Shown: positions 10,998 through 23,616, counted from the first letter of the stretch. The stretch: 64,000 bases of DNA from Theocolax elegans (GCA_026168455.1 CM047431.1:62020910-62084909), one strand, 5' to 3'. Notes: generated by a model not told the origin, from the letters alone. A program made the numbers and translations.

Positions 10998-12870
10998 GAG
11001 GTTTTTCTATGATGTAAATAAAATACTGATAATATATAAAACAATATAAAATTTGATTGCTCATGTAAAATCTTAACAAAAAAATCTTGATTTCTTTTAC
11101 ATGACAATTACACCCAGCGAGCTAGAAATGCAATAAAATCGATGTCTCATATAGCCTCATAAGGGAAAAGTACAAAATTTTATCTTCCACATGACTAATT
11201 AAATTTGACGTATATATGTATATATAGAAGAATATCTCGCCAATTTCCTGATATTTGTAATTTTTTCCTGAAATATTTTCAATTTAAGAAAAAAAAGCGT
11301 ATTTCAATCACAGGGCTATCACTATAAAAATTAAGAAAATAAAATGCCTCAGAGATAGCACCTTCTTTAACCGAGCTCCGAAATAGCACTTTGTACCTCT
11401 TACCAGTCAATATTTTTTCATTTATAATAAAAATGCATGACGAATTTCTCATTGTATAATTATTATAGCATCAAACTTATGTTTTTGAAATCATAATTGA
11501 TCAGTTACAACTATTTTACCTTACTAAATTAAATGTACTAGTAAAAAAATTAAAAGATTTGTCGGAAGTATATGAAAACCCCGTGTAAAAGTCAAAATAA
11601 CGAACTTTATTAATCATTGAAATTTGTAGCAAATATTGAACAGCTTAATTACTAACATTGTTTTACTCTTCAAATATATATTTTACATTCTTGTACATAT
11701 AGAACTAGGGGGGCCGAGCCACCCTGCGCGCTGCCGCGCGCCTCGCGCGCAAGTTTCTTATAAGGCACGGCCGAATATAGCTCGCGCTTCGCGCTCGCAC
11801 CGTTGGTGGTTTTTGTTATTCTATACGATAATAATAATAATAATAAAAATTAGAATTGTAATTATAGTATGCAGAATTATTATTTTGCATATACATATAT
11901 GTTCTAATAATAAATTTAAAATGTATTTATATTTGTTAAATTTTAGATATTATTCTAATATTCTGAATATCAATGTATTGAAAAAAAAGTGTTGTTCCTC
12001 AAATATCTCAAAAATTTAAAAAAAAAATATTTGGTTAGAAAGAAGTAATAGGAAACATATTTCTGAAAGAAGAGTTAACGTGATTTGAAAAAAATACATA
12101 TATACATAATTTTCATATGTTTATATAAAACTATATAGTTTTTTTTTTACATTAATGTTTCTTCTAAAGAATATTTGGTAAAACAATGTTAATTGCACAT
12201 ATATTTTGGACAGTAAAGGTAAGTAAATGTGATAAAATATTGTACTATTTAAATTTGTCTATATGAAAATATATAATTTATTTATTTTTTCGATATAGAG
12301 CAACATTCATGTATATTGTTTAAATTTTTTAATTTCTTATTTACTGGTATAACTGTTTATGTTGATTATGTTCCTGAAATTGAAATTTAATTTAAGAAAA
12401 ATAGTTAATATTATTTAATATTAAAGATAGGCTTAAATTTAGAAAAAATTCGTTATGTTTATTTAACGTTCAAGTCCAAATTTTTCAAAAACAAAGTTTT
12501 TTATTCAATTTTATTTAAAAATTTTAATTCAATTTTAATTTAAAATTTTAGAATAATTTGGACATATTGAAAACATGCTTTACAGGGTTTGACGTTTAGA
12601 TTATTTTAAAAATTTTATTTTTGTGAGTGGTAAATATTTTTTACTGTTTTATATTTTTTATATCAAATTTTGTTATAAAAATATTAGTTTTTTTTTAATA
12701 AATAAAATTTTTTATTATAATTCTTTTTTTTATTCGATTTTTTGTATTAAAAAATAAATAAAAAAAGAGAATTGTTATAAATAAATATTTTTGTAAAAAA
12801 ATAAAAAAAATTTGAAATTCAAATTGGGATACGGGACGCGGGTTACATAAAATGCGATATATACATTATG
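10998..12870. other. AT-rich intergenic DNA with a small GC-rich island
   Basis: No gene is supported. The one striking object is a GC-rich island at 11708-11812, with CG-palindromic runs (ctcgcgcttcgcgctcgc type), in otherwise very AT-rich DNA. It is followed by an (ATA)n microsatellite at about 11826-11846. The open frame across it (11636-12019) has low-complexity content and no recognisable domain. Confidence 0.5.
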
Positions 12871-13208
12871 TACTTATGTGTATATGATGGCGCTGATGGC
12901 ACTATTTAAACGGACAATAAATATAACGGATAGTAAGTTTATTTATTTTATAGTGTATATAAAATTATGTATATACATTATGTATATATATATATTACGT
13001 ATACACATAGTTTTTTTATATGATTTTCATCAAGTTTTACTGTGTGATATGAGTTATTCGAATATAAAGTTAAGTGAACATTACAAAATAGCGGAAGCTC
13101 TTGTCCAGTATTTGTCCAATGCTGGCAGTGTTTGAAAATAATAGAATAATAACTAGTTTTGGATGGTAAGTAATTTTTATTTAAAGAAATAAAACTAACA
13201 CAGTCTAT

Positions 13209-13544
13209 ATGGAAGTTATACCGGAAATTTACAAGTTTTTACGTGAAAGTGGTAATAAGGTTTTCATAGGACATCAGTGCTGCAAAGCATACGATCTCAT
13301 TAATACAACGCCTTGTTACAATTGTGCAAGATACGGACATAGTGTAGCAAAATGCAAAAATGAGACGGTGTGCATAAAGTGCTCTGAGAAACATAACATA
13401 AGTGAATGTAAACATACCAAAATTGAGTGTGGTAACTGTATTTTCAATAATATGCAATACAGAACGAGTTTACTGACGGATCACATCAATGCTAGTGAGG
13501 TATTGGTAAAACAAGACCTTCGTAAAAAAATTTACAAAATATAA
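13209..13544 (+). pseudogene. Gag-like ORF1 fragment of a non-LTR retrotransposon (CCHC zinc knuckles)
   Basis: An open frame of 111 codons with a clear CCHC knuckle, CYNCARYGHSVAKC (C-x2-C-x4-H-x4-C). A second Cys/His cluster (CIKCSEKHNISEC) and a further C-x2-C pair follow. This pattern is characteristic of ORF1 (gag-like) proteins of R1/Jockey/I-type non-LTR elements, which bind the element RNA. The N-terminal gag region and all of ORF2 (endonuclease, reverse transcriptase) are missing. Downstream sequence to a TAAA-repeat tail at about 14160-14177 may be the element's 3' end after a large internal deletion. This is a dead fragment. Confidence 0.75.
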
Positions 13545-14180
13545 ATTTTATTTTCTTACAATAAATTATAACTACAATATAGAATCTAAGAAGAAGAGCA
13601 ATATAATCTTATCAAAAAAGTAAAAGTAAAAATAAAATCCAAAAATACAAATAATAGAATAATTATAAGTATTTAAACAAATTCTCTAAAACAAGGCTGT
13701 TATCATTGTTAATAGATAGATTATATAATTATTAATACTTAAATAATATATAGAAATGTTAAAAGTTTGGTTATGGGAGTCAGATAGACGTCTATAATCA
13801 AAGTAAGTGTGAATTAATGGTTTTTGTGATGATGCGATACATGTCTGGAAGTCCGATGTGGAATGGTAGCGTCAGGAAACCAATTATGAATGAATGAAAA
13901 AGGATGAATGAAGTATGGTTGGAAGCTATTGCTATGATATCACAGCGAAGCTAACCAACGTTGTTTTTTAGTTTTAAGATTGTAATCCGGACCTACGAAC
14001 AGGGAATTATATTTCTCTCTGTAGGATTCACGGTGTTGTAGTGGGTTATTGTTGTAAGATAATTACTGCACTGTAACCACCTGCGAATGTTGTGTGCAAG
14101 ATTTTGTATATTTTATGTATTTTATATATGATGTATATGGAATCTATGTAACTCTGGATCTAAATAAATAAATAAATATA
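13545..14180 (+). mobile_element. Possible 3' UTR and (TAAA)n tail of the non-LTR fragment
   Basis: Non-coding sequence following the gag fragment and ending in (TAAA)n at about 14160-14177, a common terminus of non-LTR elements. Attribution to the same element rests on adjacency only. Confidence 0.35.
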
Positions 14181-14334
14181 TGTATATATAGTAACTGAAT
14201 ATTTCCCAATAAAATTTTCTACCCACATAAAAAAAAATATGGCAGAGAATTATGAAATCGTTAATTTATCACGCATAAATTAAGTTAAATTAAGGGATAA
14301 CTCGCAAACCACGCAGATATTTGGTATCAAAAAT

Positions 14335-14340
14335 TTTATT
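14335..14340 (-). terminator. Polyadenylation signal of gene E
   Basis: TTTATT on the plus strand (AATAAA on minus), about 100 bp past the gene E stop codon. Confidence 0.5.
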
Positions 14341-14437
14341 ACAACAATTGTTAATTACATAATCGTAGTCAATTAATTTAACAACAAATTAAACTATGTA
14401 TTGGTCGTACTTCATTGGATTATGAAAGAAGACCCTT

Positions 14438-16251
14438 CTAACCGATGAGGCATCGTCCTTTGTTTTGTTGCAAGAAGTGTCCCTGAAAGTAATTTACATA
14501 AATTAGTATAAAAAATAAAATTTAACAAATAATATTTAAGAAGTATTAATTGCAATCTTACTCCGCATTTGATGAGCTCTCCAGGGTTTTTCCAGTGCTG
14601 ACGGCATTGGTTGGCAGCTTGTTCCAAGCAGTGTTTTGCGGCCCATTTGAAAGCTTTTTGAAGAATCTTAATAGCTATAGCCAATGCCTAAAAAAGATGT
14701 TTATGATTAATGGTTTTCTTAACAAAGTATAGAACCTAATTGAATAGAATAACACGAGTTGCTAAAAAATTTTTTAATTATACTACATAATATAAATATA
14801 CTAATAATAAACTGGTATTTAAATGTGATAATAAAGTTCCTTACAGAAACAAACCCATGGCTAAAATGTCGATATAAAATTCTATTCGTAAATTTTCATG
14901 CTTTTTTTAAAATAATTTATCCTTTTAGTTTACAATTTTTAGGCTGTAACAAAGTGCGTACGTAATGAAGTGGAATCTATAAATTAAGTTCATTGATTAC
15001 CGTGTGTATATATATAACTTATACGTGAAATTACGCAGACAATTTTCAGTATCTACATATTTTTGAAAAGACATTTTATTTAATAACGTTTTTGTCTTAA
15101 AATTTAAATTTTTCTAACAATAATTCGTAAATGAAAACTGTATTTTTAAAAAATTTTTAAAAATTCCATACAGTGTCAATCTTACGCGATATGCGCGTGA
15201 CATACAATATTCGACATATTCAATAAAATATTCAGTTTAATTGTGCTAAAATAATATAAGTTAGAATTTAAAAAATATATCTATATGTTGCAAATATTTC
15301 ATTTATCCGATTACTCGACATGTATAGACTAAATTAAGAAAATGCTGTATCCCATATTTTTAAATTATTATATATGTATTTAGATTAAAAAAGTATTTTG
15401 GAAAATTGCCGTCATCGGAATATTTTTCGAAAAAAAAATGACGTATCGAATAACCTTTTCGAAAAAATATATACCTACACATAGTCAGCGAATTTTGGTT
15501 ACACTATACGGCGCGCAACTTTCTTACTTAATTATCAAAAGAACAAAAAGAGTACGAACATTTACAAACACGCAGAAAAAAAATTATAGACAGTACAAAT
15601 TTGTACGTTCATGGTATAATTTTATGTTAATAAAGGCTAATAATTGCATACAAAAAGTATAAGTATTAAATTTCCTTTTACGCAACAATCTAAGAAAAAT
15701 AAGCGGGAAGTACCAATTTCTGATCAGTAAATTTTCGGTAAGTATACCAATTCCTAGTCAAGCCTACTAAAAAATTATTGATTGTTTAATCTTTAAAGTG
15801 TGCGTAGCAATTTTATTGAAATAATATACTTATCAGAAATTGATTCATGATCAATAATTGGATATAGCTTACGGTATTTAAGCGATTTGAGTAGTGCGAA
15901 TTGTAAAATAATACACGTTCTCAAAATGTATACTTCTCGTCTGGGAACAATGAACGTTCGGTACGATAAAAATTGTGATTATCAATTTTCATATAAAGTT
16001 CTGGATAAAAATTATAAAAATAACTAAACGTGTCACTATTTGACGAAAAATATGAAAGAAAAATAAAAAGTATTCGACTTATGTTTGCAACAAAAGAAGC
16101 GAATAAAAGTATATAAAAAAATAGTACTCACTGGGTTCCTTGGTTCAACCTCATCGTCGAATTCGAGTTCGGGTTCTTCAACTGGGGTGCTCGTGGCAAC
16201 AGCGACCACCAGAGCAATGGCGAAAAGGCCGAGTAGGTAACGAGAGAACAT
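14438..16251 (-). CDS. Diverged member of the cationic 4-Cys peptide family, gene E
   Basis: Three minus-strand exons: 16132-16251 (40 codons), 14562-14687 (42 codons) and 14438-14482 (14 codons plus stop). All introns are phase 0 with donors GTGAGT and GTAAGA and acceptors TAG and CAG; the product is 96 residues. It has a signal peptide (about 1-21), an acidic pro-region ending P-R-N-P at the exon edge, and a basic mature peptide. Exon 2 has exactly the length found in genes A-D. The four cysteines fall at identical mature positions (20, 28, 41, 53), with shared A-A-N, WKNP and NKGRC motifs, while most other residues differ. Intron 1 is 1.4 kb, against 79 bp in B. This gene shows the family is older than the local duplications. 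Function unknown; secreted antimicrobial or venom-type peptide is the best guess. Confidence 0.85.
14700..16131 (-). other. Intron 1 of gene E, no separate gene seen
   Basis: AT-rich intronic sequence. Short open frames at 14759-14965 and 15438-15662 show no domain or coding bias and are treated as chance. Confidence 0.5.
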
Positions 16252-16312
16252 TTTTTACCGGTTTCGAAAGATCAATATTGACTTCTACATCCGAATCCCG
16301 AATTCGTTGATC

Positions 16313-16322
16313 AATTTATAGT
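16313..16322 (-). promoter_or_regulatory. TATA-like box of gene E
   Basis: Minus-strand CTATAAATTG about 65-70 bp upstream of the gene E start codon, at a position comparable to the boxes of the recent copies. Confidence 0.5.
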
Positions 16323-16726
16323 CAACGATAAGTAATAGTACTAGTTGATACCAAATCCGATTAGCGATCTTCGACGCTATTGGCTAACCACTAATGATTA
16401 GCCAAGGAATTTACGTACCTACTTGAAATTTATTTATCTTTAAATAGAATTTATCATTTTTTACTATACTTTTTTGCGTTTAAACACATATGTGGTAAAA
16501 TAATCGTTAAGAAAATAAAGAAAAAATAAATCCGTTACTTCTAATTCTATTGGTTTATCGAGTATTATACGAACAAATAAGAGTCTTTCATCTTATTTTT
16601 CTAAAATGCATTATAATCTCAAAGTAAAAAAAAATATCACGGAATTTGATCCTTTTTTTACAGGGATATCGAGGGTTCGATTTCGAAATTATATTTCTAT
16701 AATTTCCTCTATTCTTTCTAATTTTA

Positions 16727-16790
16727 GAATATATATATATATATATATATTATAAATTAGAATATAATAATATTTAAAAAATATATATAT

Positions 16791-16821
<31 letters not shown>

Positions 16822-16822
16822 G
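16727..16822. repeat. (TA)n microsatellite next to the fold-back element
   Basis: Several interrupted TA tracts that lead directly into the 1-kb inverted repeat. A matching TA tract resumes at 17819-17835 on the far side. Confidence 0.85.
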
Positions 16823-17820
16823 GGGTATTCCACGTGAAGTGGTCCGATCAAAATTTTAAAATGCACCAAATTTTGGGTATACTTTGCAAATGTTTTTCAG
16901 AATACAGAAAAAAATTTTTAGGTACTGGAATCTATTTGCTCAAAAGTTATTCTAACCTCAAAAAGTGAATTTTTCCATATTTTTTCAACACCAGCTGGGT
17001 TTACCGCTATATAACTCAAAATCTATCAACTTTTACTATAGAACATTATATATAACATTCGTTGCTAACTATGTCTAGAATTTATCCTTCTGGGTTAGAA
17101 TTTCTAATCTCAAGGTTAATGTTACATAAACTACATGTCAATATTCAACTTAAAATAAGTGCAAGTGCGCCACCTTTGGATTTTTCATCCTAAAGTCTAA
17201 AAGAAAGCTTGGAGCAATACCTTTCAAATGGTCTGTAGCATTTTTATGGCCTCCAATTCTGTAAAAAGTTATGACAATTTAAAGAAAGACAAAAAATTCA
17301 CAAAATTTGACATGGTAATTCCCATTTAAATTTTTAAAAAAATTTCGTGTTTCTTTAAATTGTCATAACTTTTTACAGAATTGAAGGCCCCAAAAATGCT
17401 ACAGACCATTCGAAAGGTATTGCTTCAAGCTTTTTTTTAGACTTTTGGATAAAAAAAATCAATTGTGGCGCACTTACACTATTTTTAAGTTGAATATTGA
17501 CATTTAGTTTATGTAACATTGACCTTGAGATTAGAAATTCTAACCCAGAAGAATAAATTCTAGATATAATTAGCAACGAATGTTACATATAATGTTCTAT
17601 AGTAAAAGTTGATAGATTTTGAGTTATATAGCGGTAAACCCAGCTGGTGTTGAAAAAAATATGGAAAAATTCAGTTTTTGAGGTTAGAATAACTTTTGAG
17701 CAAATAGATTCCAGTACCTAAAAATTTTTTTCTGTATTCTGAAAAACATTTGCAAAGTGTACCCAAAATTTGGTGCATTTTAAAATTTTGATCGGACCAC
17801 TTCACGTGGAATACCCCATA
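16819..17820. mobile_element. 1.0-kb fold-back element with about 470-bp arms
   Basis: The left arm runs inward from TATGGGGTATTCCACGTGAA and the right arm ends with its reverse complement. Complementarity is nearly continuous to about 17286/17350, leaving a loop of about 60 bp. There is no transposase, and open frames inside (for example 17373-17576) follow from the palindrome. It sits exactly inside a (TA)n tract. A diverged relative lies at 28997-29885. Transcripts would fold into very long double-stranded RNA. The class is not assigned; a non-autonomous DNA element is likely. Confidence 0.9.
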
Positions 17821-17842
17821 TATATATATATATACAAGAAAT

Positions 17843-20549
17843 TATGTAATTTTCATTTAGCATTATAGCAAATAGTAGTATTTGCCAAGCGAGGGGTAGA
17901 CTAGCAAGAAGATCACGTGTTTTTTCTCCATCTAAATAATAATGATAGTGTAGTATTTGTTTTCATCGATACCCTGGAAGAAATTCGATCATTTGGAGAG
18001 GATAGGAAGACCCGTACACGGAGTATCCACGATAGATTAAATATAGTAAATATTCTTGTTTCATGCACTTTTTTAACAAGATCAAGAATTCCCAATTCCC
18101 GTATTCTAAAGATAATTAGTTTGTGATAATAATAATATATTATAAACTCATTTCTTCAGATTTTCAAACAAATAATCTATACCTAAAAATCGTTTTCAAT
18201 TTCTACTAGTGCGCAATTCGAATAAGTTATTTTTAATATATCGGATTGACATTGGTTTTACAAAAAAAAAATATGTATTTCGGAAATAAATATATATAAA
18301 GAATTAGACTAAAATGCAAATATTATTTCGTTGAAGAAAAGAAAAACAAAATTCTAATTAACACTTAGTACGGAACGATTGATTATTAAAACCGTAACTT
18401 TATTATAAAATATGCGTATTAGCTAAATGCAAGATTCTAATCTCGCGGATGCTAATCTTAGCATTTAAAGCTTGGACTCGAAATTATTTTCGTAACGACA
18501 AACAGTTGATGTGTGGAGTACAAAGTTGGAAACATTATTATTGTTTAATATTATAACGTTAAAAATTCCCTTCAAATTTGCGCAGAACAAAGTTTTCATT
18601 GTCATTATTTACAGTTTAATTAATGGTATATTAATAATATGAATCCATCGAAATTTACTCAAATTTCGTAGCGTGTATCAATTTGTAATATTATATCAAA
18701 AATACGTTTGTTGGTAAAATTGTAAAAATAATTAATATTATATATTAATATTAAATAACTAACTGATTTATTTCCGTAATGTACACATATATATGTGTTT
18801 AGGAAGGAAATATTATTATATTTTACATGAATTTGTACTATTTTACTAAAAAAATATGTTTTATTATATTATTTAAAATTATAATATAATTTCTCGAATT
18901 AATATGAAAATAATGTCTATACTGTGTACCGGATCGCAAAAGTTATAACTATATATAATTCTGAAATAAATAAATAAATGAATAAATTATATATCGATCA
19001 TAATGATTTTATTGTTCATAATTAATAAATCTTGCACCTTGAACTAGCAAGTTGGGTTGCTTTGAGTTACGATCGATGAGTCATAATTTCGTAAATAATA
19101 CGCCAAATGATTTATTTAAACGATAATTATAATCAATTGAATATATCTTTAAAAATTTTGTCAAGGGAATAATATCAGTTGCGGAAAGAGTAAGTAAATA
19201 ACAGGCGATTCTTCAACACTTTTGCCGATGGCTAATTTTGCCAGAAATCCCTCCAAAAAAATTTCAAAGTAACATATCCAAATCTAAAATTCCCTGAACT
19301 TTCAATTTTTTAGTTCCATCCGAATTTCGAAAAAATAAAAATTGAGAAAGTAGTAAAAAACTTTATATTCCCTGGGTATCGAAACCATCTGCGAATTTCT
19401 CCAATTCGCGAATACCTTTAAAAACTCTGGATATAGTATAATTTTGTAATTCAAGATCGGAACATCCAATATGATGTCTTTTTCAGCAATACGTATAACA
19501 TAACTTTACTCGGCTCACTGATCTGTAACGAGTTTTTTAAAAAATGTAATCGAGGATCCAAGGTGACGGACAACAATTTTCAAAATCTATCGATTTTTGT
19601 AAAAAATTTTATATAAGAGTTTTTAGGATCTTTAATCACGAATCGGTCAACGAATTTATAAAATTTTAAATAATAAATTGAAGGTGGCGGACAACAGTAA
19701 TCAAAATTCATCGACTTATCTGATATAAAAATTACTGAATTAAACGTAACTGATCCAATATGCCTACTGCTATAAATAAGACATTATGATCAATTATATG
19801 TTTGACAGTAATATTTATTTCACTGTTGCCCGACTCTGTTACCACGAAAAAGTAGACATTTATAAATAATGCTTGTTTTTCCATTATTTTTTTAATTTTA
19901 TAAATTTTTATATTACTCTCTAAGTTTGAATGAAAAATTACACATTTAAAAAAATTACGCGTTTAGAAATAATCGTTTAAAAATCGGATCACGGATTTCT
20001 TTGCAACTTTGGGAACTGTTTCATGGTACATAAAATGATAAACTCAATTATCTAGCAAAAAATCTGAGTACAAGTAACTTTGATTTGAAAAAAGAAGGCA
20101 AAATATCTGAATTTTGTCAGAAGTTATGGAATAAATAAGTATTAGATTCAATTTTTGCCTACGCAGTCTATAAAACTGTAGTACTAAAATTTCATTAAAA
20201 TAAAGGGTCTCTAGACCAACAATATTTTTGCCATTTCCGGATCTTTTTATACGATTGTTTAAATTATTTCTATTTCATGAGTGAGTCAGTCATATTTGTG
20301 ACACTTAAAATAAAAACACTTAAAATAAAATAACATAAATATTCAACTATTGTATTCCATTATGAAAATAATTGAAAATAATACAATCATGGAACCTCAA
20401 TATTTGACGAGAAACTATAACGAGACTGAAAAATATATAAGTAAATAAATTTTTGCTCTTAATAAAAAGGATCAAATTCAAGAGTGTTTCCCTCCGTGTG
20501 TAGTGTCAATAAAATGAAATAAAAGACAAATATGGTTAAACGTTTACGT
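17843..20549. repeat. Segmental duplication block alpha, copy 3
   Basis: Near-identical to 1-2720. No gene is recognised. Its right end is the 3' flank of minus-strand gene C. A 70-codon minus frame present in copy 1 (1544-1756) is broken here by an extra T near 19482, so it is not treated as a gene. Confidence 0.9.
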
Positions 20550-20632
20550 TGCGAGGAATCGCATTTTATTTATTGAATAGCAATTTTTCCAGAAATGCAC
20601 TGCGATTGGCAGGATCGACGGATCGCAGGTTC

Positions 20633-21095
20633 TTACTTGCCGACGGCGCAGCGACCTTTGTTCTCCTTCAAGAAGTCCCTCTGCGAACAAATTGAAAATT
20701 AGCAACGAGGATCATCGAGTCGAGAAGGAATGTCATCAGTGAGGGTTCAAATTATTGAAAAAAAAGAAAAACCTACGGCGCAACGAATAGCCGCTGGGGG
20801 ATTCTTCCAGTTGGATTTGCACTTGTTGGCGGCCTCGCCGAGGCAGCTCACTGCGGCACCGGTGAACAGCGACCCGATGATCTTCGCCACGATCTTCACG
20901 ATCTGCAACGTATTTCACGAAATATTGAAAGACAATGAAGAAATGGTTTGGTCAACTTTGTGCAGTCGAATTAAAACTTACCGGGTTGGCACGTCCCTCG
21001 GTATCCTCCTCTTCCTCCTCTTCCCAGGCGTAGACGTTCACGGCGGCGAAGAAGAGCGTGACGAAGCACAAAAGCCCAAAGTACCGAAGGAACAT
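20633..21095 (-). CDS. Secreted cationic 4-Cys peptide precursor, copy C
   Basis: Minus-strand exons 20982-21095, 20777-20902 and 20633-20680, all phase 0 (donors GTAAGT and GTAGGT). The product is 95 residues and its mature region is identical to B and D. The pro-region has one notable change: the first acidic residue after the signal peptide is Trp (codon TGG) instead of Glu (residue 24), which may shift signal-peptidase cleavage. It is convergent with duplicated block alpha and divergent from block beta and gene D. Homology to A/B/D begins at about the TATA box and covers the gene and 3' flank, but the sequence upstream of the box is unrelated, so its expression may differ. Confidence 0.87.
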
Positions 21096-21182
21096 GTTGA
21101 TAATTTTTATCAGGAAATTCGCTGGACCTTACGAGCAACTAACTGTGTACGATCGAGTGTGAATTACATTAACGATACTCCA

Positions 21183-21191
21183 CTATTTATA
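21183..21191 (-). promoter_or_regulatory. TATA box of peptide gene C
   Basis: CTATTTATA on plus (TATAAATAG on minus), 88 bp upstream of the C start codon. Similarity to the promoters of A, B and D stops just beyond it. Confidence 0.65.
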
Positions 21192-21602
21192 CTGAAATTG
21201 TTGGTAATTTACATTAATCCGATGCAAGACTGCGAAAGTATAATATGCACTTTATACATCCAAATATTTTGCGTGAAAATATTTATTTTGTAAATGTGTA
21301 TAATGTACAATAATATAAAATTACGTGTGTTTACTATAATTTGGTTATCGAGACATTTTTCCTTGTTGAATTGAAATTAATTAATTTTATCTTCTTGGTA
21401 CTATGAGGAAACTGACAACGAATCTAATGATGTATCTGATTGTTTTAAATCACTAATTTGATTAGCGATTGATCTAGGACTGATCTAACGCTCTATTATA
21501 CAATTATCGATAGCAAAAAAATATTAAAATAAGTTAATTATTAAGTTTTAATCTTTATATAAATTCAAGTCATTAACGTCGAAGGAATATATTTAACTTT
21601 AA

Positions 21603-23610
21603 TATTGGGAATTGCATTCAAAAAATTAATATATATATATATTTAAAATTAATATGTATACATATTTTTTAATGCATTTCCTAAAAAGAGAAAATATTGA
21701 ATAACGCAATTTAGCTCGTAAATACAAATTAAATTCGTACACATAATAATATTTCATCTAAATTTCAATCTTTATCTTTCTCATCGTTTATCTATAATAA
21801 CTGATTAATCATAAGCACCTACTAAAAATAATTATCAAAATATAATAGTTATAGATATTGATCTACGTAACGATTGACAAATACATGTTTGTAAAGAGAT
21901 CGGTGTACAAAACTCAAATAAAAATGTTACTTAACATTCGAATTATGCGTGCGTGAATAATTTTAAAAACCCTGCTAAAGAACAACTAATTTTATTTTTA
22001 CTAAAAATTATCTAATTTGATTAGTTCATAATTATCTCATTGTATTATCTAATTTTGTACCTAGAATTAGGTGAATTCATCAATTTTAATGTAAACGCAA
22101 ATTGTTGAAATATTTTTCTATAATATAACATTTACTATATACTATTTATGTAATGATTTTGAAAAGATTAAAATTTAATTTTAAGTTTTAATATTCAAGT
22201 GTGTAAAGGAAAATTCTTAAGGGAGTACCAAAGTCAAGTTCTATTCTCCCTACCTTACTAGCCTCAAAAGTCATAGAAGATGAGTTATAAACAAAAAGGA
22301 ACGATGAGGAGAACAGTCCCCTTCCTTTATTAATAATCTACCTCAATTCAAAATTTGAATAAAAAATATCAACTAGTTTTCGAGAAACCCTTTGCCAAAA
22401 CCAATCGATATTTTTGCTTCAAATTTTGAACTGAGGTTGATTATTAATAATGAAAGGGGACTGTTAACTTTTTATTTCAAATTATATTAAATTTTATGTA
22501 ATTTTCTAGGTCGGTAAGGTAGGGATGATAAAACTCTTGTACAAATATACGAATTTTTGCTGAATATTAGCTAATTCATTGTCCAAAAAATATTTAATTT
22601 CATCACAATTTGCTAATTATTACTTAGAAATCCATCGTTATTTCTAGCAGTGTATATAATCATCAATCTGATGTTTAATAAATTTGAATTTTAATCGTTC
22701 TTTTAGGGTCACATAGAGATTTTTCATTCATTAACTTACTAATTATTTTGTTCAGTATATGTTAGATGGATAAGAAGTTTTAAATATATATATAAATTAT
22801 TATATTTTAATTAATTTATTATTTTTTTTAAGAAGACGAATTTTTATTAGAGTTCAGTGTATCAATCGACGAGTTACTTATCGTTTTACAACTTTTTACG
22901 GTCGTCCGTGTTTCGATATATTGTTGCGATTAATAATGGAAATACGTATAGAGACGTTAATATATTCATTTTCGTAACTTCCAACAATTTATTCAAATTG
23001 ATAAACGTCGTCGTAGAGCATTTCGAAAATTATTCTAAGAACTCAATATTATATTATTACTGTGATTAATCAATATATGCACTATATCTGCATCCTAAAT
23101 TAAGATAAGCATAGAAAAGTGTATAAAAAGGTAAAGGTTTAGTATTAAAAAAAAGTTCGAACGCGAATGAATTTTCGGATTGATTTTAAAAAAAAACGCA
23201 TTTTTAATTTCGAATAGAACGGTAATTATAACTAACAATTAATGCACATCCAATCGATAAAACTTTTACCTTTAAATTTTGTTTATATAAAGGTTAGTTG
23301 CATATATTATAAAAATATATGCATCTATCGAAACTATGATATTTATATATGGAAGTTAAATAGGCGATCAAGAGTGCATTGGCAACCGAATGAGTCAATA
23401 TTACAACAAATAAATAGCGTCGATTAATACAAAATTTACGAGGAAAAAAAGAGATTTGATAATAATAAGGAACATTACTTACTAAATATATCTCACTTTA
23501 TTTATATTTGTTAATTAAATATTGTGACCAACAATGTTCACGCATGAATATTAATTACTGTTATCGCGTTATAGCACTGGAAACACATACGCCAAACTGT
23601 CTTTATGAAT
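21603..23610. repeat. Segmental duplication block beta, copy 3 (upstream of gene D)
   Basis: Third beta copy, shorter because it lacks the 0.86-kb fold-back insertion: AACAACTAATTTTA occurs once near 21980. It retains the short TIR element (22312-22465). From about 22800 it is almost identical to copy 1. No gene is recognised. Confidence 0.88.
22312..22465. mobile_element. Short TIR element, copy 3
   Basis: Same AACAGTCCCC/GGGGACTGTT element as at 4346 and 8595, carried by the duplication. Confidence 0.6.
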
Positions 23611-23616
23611 TTATAG

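Noticed and set aside
17373..17576. 67-codon frame inside the fold-back element
   Set aside because: Produced by the inverted repeat; no transposase features.
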